The notes under the pieces are model-generated. The model was given only the letters and a program-made list of their open reading frames with translations, was not told where the DNA came from and searched no databases. Positions 63,765 through 64,000 of a DNA stretch of 64,000 bases are shown piece by piece. The position numbers and the translations under genes were made by a program. This DNA comes from Lysobacter panacisoli (lineage in GTDB: Bacteria > Pseudomonadota > Gammaproteobacteria > Xanthomonadales > Xanthomonadaceae), in the NCBI RefSeq assembly GCF_009765165.1, contig NZ_VLNU01000001.1:434001-498000 (forward strand), written 5' to 3'. How positions within the stretch are numbered: position 1 is the first letter of the stretch; each line of letters begins with the position of its first letter.

Positions 63765-64000
63765 GATCGGACTCAGGCGGTCGGCCGGACGGACCGGCCG
63801 CACACGGCGATCACCGGCCGGAGGCCGGGTGCGGGCGACGGGGCGCTCGCGGGGTGGTTCGAAGCGACGATCGGCATGGCGGTCGTGGATTGGGAAAGGC
63901 GCCGGCGTGCCGCGGCAGGGGGCCGATTTTGCCACAAGGCCCCGGCCACTGCCCCGGCCCCCTGCCATCGGTTGGGCGGGCTGTCATGTCGGCGTAGCGC

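Noticed and set aside
63765..63968. N-terminal extension of diacylglycerol kinase
   Set aside because: The frame is open but Arg/Pro-rich and outside the family; the ATG at 63764 gives the normal protein length.

Overview
The window looks like chromosome of a high-GC gammaproteobacterium of the family Xanthomonadaceae, most likely Lysobacter or a close relative. This rests on the dense, GC-biased coding, the ahpC-ahpF-oxyR order, the Ax21-like outer-membrane proteins, the secreted proteases carrying C-terminal P/Homo B domains, and the lptD-surA-pdxA-rsmA-apaG-apaH block. The genus is an inference; no rRNA gene is present to confirm it. About 70 genes are called. I see no tRNA, rRNA, CRISPR array, insertion sequence, phage gene or replication origin.

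Layout. 1-9.2 kb holds prfA, a GNAT/cyclotransferase fusion, a SPINDLY-type O-GlcNAc-transferase-like protein, moaB, an HTH regulator overlapping a PPK2 kinase, an acylphosphatase/TlpA/YihY minus-strand group, wrbA-DUF2069 and a single-domain asparaginase. 9.2-15.3 kb is a minus-strand cluster of three secreted proteases (S8, M12-like zinc protease, S8) ending in related P domains. Two of those P domains are about 96% identical in DNA. 15.8-21.1 kb holds sufT and a small-membrane-protein module. In it a MocR-type and an AraC-type regulator each sit beside one of two paralogous 4-TM proteins, and both upstream regions carry ATTGG elements with the same 24-bp spacing. 21.1-26.0 kb holds the proton-translocating transhydrogenase, split between strands (pntAb-pntB minus, pntAA plus). 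Between the parts lie an ECF sigma factor, a DUF3619 protein, a DUF3106 protein and a charged repeat protein. A tandem set of terminator-like repeats follows, up to a DUF1631 gene.

28.7-31.8 kb is a tightly overlapping plus-strand run: nitroreductase, 5'-3' exonuclease, NUDIX hydrolase, galE. Then come pip, two paralogous beta-barrel genes with a decayed piece of pip between them, and prmC. 35.7-39.2 kb is the peroxide defence locus ahpC-ahpF-oxyR, with a recognisable OxyR half-site before ahpC. 39.2-50.2 kb is mostly housekeeping: apt, DUF2007, glnS, a Cys-rich lipoprotein, a deaminase, rlmM, an EF-hand protein, two ubiquinone-type monooxygenases, a DUF6580 membrane protein with a cobalamin adenosyltransferase, and a histone-deacetylase-like hydrolase.

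50.4-57.5 kb is the envelope and maintenance block lptD-surA-pdxA-rsmA-apaG-apaH. It faces a minus-strand block of folA, an unknown periplasmic protein, thyA, lgt, two TPM-domain proteins, a LemA lipoprotein, terC and dgkA. Four-base ATGA or TGATG junctions are frequent, so most clusters are probably translationally coupled operons. The parts that look least explained are the MocR/AraC/4-TM module, the protease P-domain duplication, the terminator-repeat array and the pip/beta-barrel segmental duplication.
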